DNA from: Candidatus Thermofonsia Clade 1 bacterium
Lineage (GTDB): Bacteria; Chloroflexota; Anaerolineae; Aggregatilineales; UBA2796
Length of the DNA stretch: 6,338 bases
Direction: 5' to 3'
Assembly (NCBI GenBank): GCA_002794705.1
Contig: PGTK01000014.1
Location: 1 to 6,338 of the forward strand
Shown: positions 6,196-6,338 of the stretch, piece after piece
How positions within the stretch are numbered: position 1 is the stretch's first letter
Layout of the letters: every line of letters starts with the position of its first letter
Translations under genes and position numbers: made by a program
The notes under the pieces: generated by a model
What the model was told of the DNA's origin: nothing
Databases searched by the model: none
The model's input: the letters and a program-made list of their open reading frames with translations, nothing else

Positions 6196-6338
6196 ATGCT
6201 TACGCCCGCCCAGTTCCGCCAAATTGTAGACCTGTGCGTGCCACACATGCAGACCTCTTCGGCGCGCATGTCCGCTTTCAGTCTCGCCTTTGCCGATGCG
6301 CCTTTCCGTAACAGCATCAATTGGGAAGGCGCCACGAA
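6196..6338 (+). CDS. partial gene, N-terminus resembling an effector-associated (death-like) adaptor domain
   Basis: Only the first 47 codons are in the window: MLTPAQFRQIVDLCVPHM, then a polar turn, then MSAFSLAFADAPFRNSI and NWEGATK, running off the right edge. The pattern is an N-terminal helix beginning LTPxQ, a second helix ending FADAPF, then an I-x-W-x-G step. It resembles the small helical effector-associated domains that start many Chloroflexota and cyanobacterial conflict proteins, where they are thought to recruit partners by like-with-like contacts. The rest of such proteins is usually a protease, STAND NTPase, TIR or other effector, and none of that is visible here. The assignment is from memory of the pattern, not a profile match. 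A strong promoter (6131-6159) and AGAGG at 6181 support it as a real gene start, divergent from the kinase operon. Confidence 0.65.
   Translation, partial: MLTPAQFRQIVDLCVPHMQTSSARMSAFSLAFADAPFRNSINWEGAT

Noticed and set aside
6099..6335. 78-codon minus-strand frame opposite the gene at 6196
   Set aside because: It runs through the strong rightward promoter and has no motif. The plus-strand frame has promoter, ribosome site and start in order.

Overview
The window looks like GC-rich bacterial chromosome, most probably Chloroflexota. That lineage is an inference from several traits: a highly repetitive WD40 propeller, protein-kinase-like receptors with a TPTPTSTPTP-style extracytoplasmic linker, and a C-rich/G-rich intergenic palindrome. 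No rRNA, tRNA or phylogenetic marker is present to prove it.

Layout. (1) Positions 2-316, + strand: the 3' end of a WD40 beta-propeller gene whose start lies left of the window. It is built from 126-bp DNA repeats and is broken by an in-frame TGA at 98-100. (2) Positions 317-383: a short convergent intergenic gap filled by a strong GC-rich hairpin. (3) Positions 384-5821, - strand: a two-gene operon. The upstream gene (5821 to 1523) encodes a 1432-residue membrane protein with a divergent kinase domain, about 800 residues of alpha-helical TPR-like sequence, one transmembrane helix, a Pro/Thr linker and an extracytoplasmic beta-rich domain. The downstream gene (ending at 384) encodes a soluble protein of about 373 residues with a second divergent kinase domain and a helical tail. 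(4) Positions 5822-6195: a 374-bp divergent intergenic region with a good sigma70-type promoter reading right, a weaker candidate reading left, and no convincing gene. (5) Positions 6196-6338, + strand: the first 47 codons of a gene whose N-terminus resembles the small helical adaptor (effector-associated, death-like) domains of Chloroflexota and cyanobacterial conflict proteins.

The most interesting content is the kinase pair. Both proteins keep the ATP-anchoring Lys, the alphaC Glu, the catalytic-loop Asp and the metal-binding Asp. Both also share the same departures from canonical Hanks kinases: HRD becomes YxD, the metal-binding Asn becomes His, DFG becomes DWG or DWN, the activation segment is very short, and no APE motif is visible. 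Shared unusual features in adjacent genes suggest paralogues, or a cognate pair, in which a membrane sensor signals to a soluble partner. This is inferred from sequence and gene order only. The flanking WD40 fragment and adaptor-like gene suggest a signalling or conflict-type neighbourhood, but both are incomplete here and no functional link is shown.
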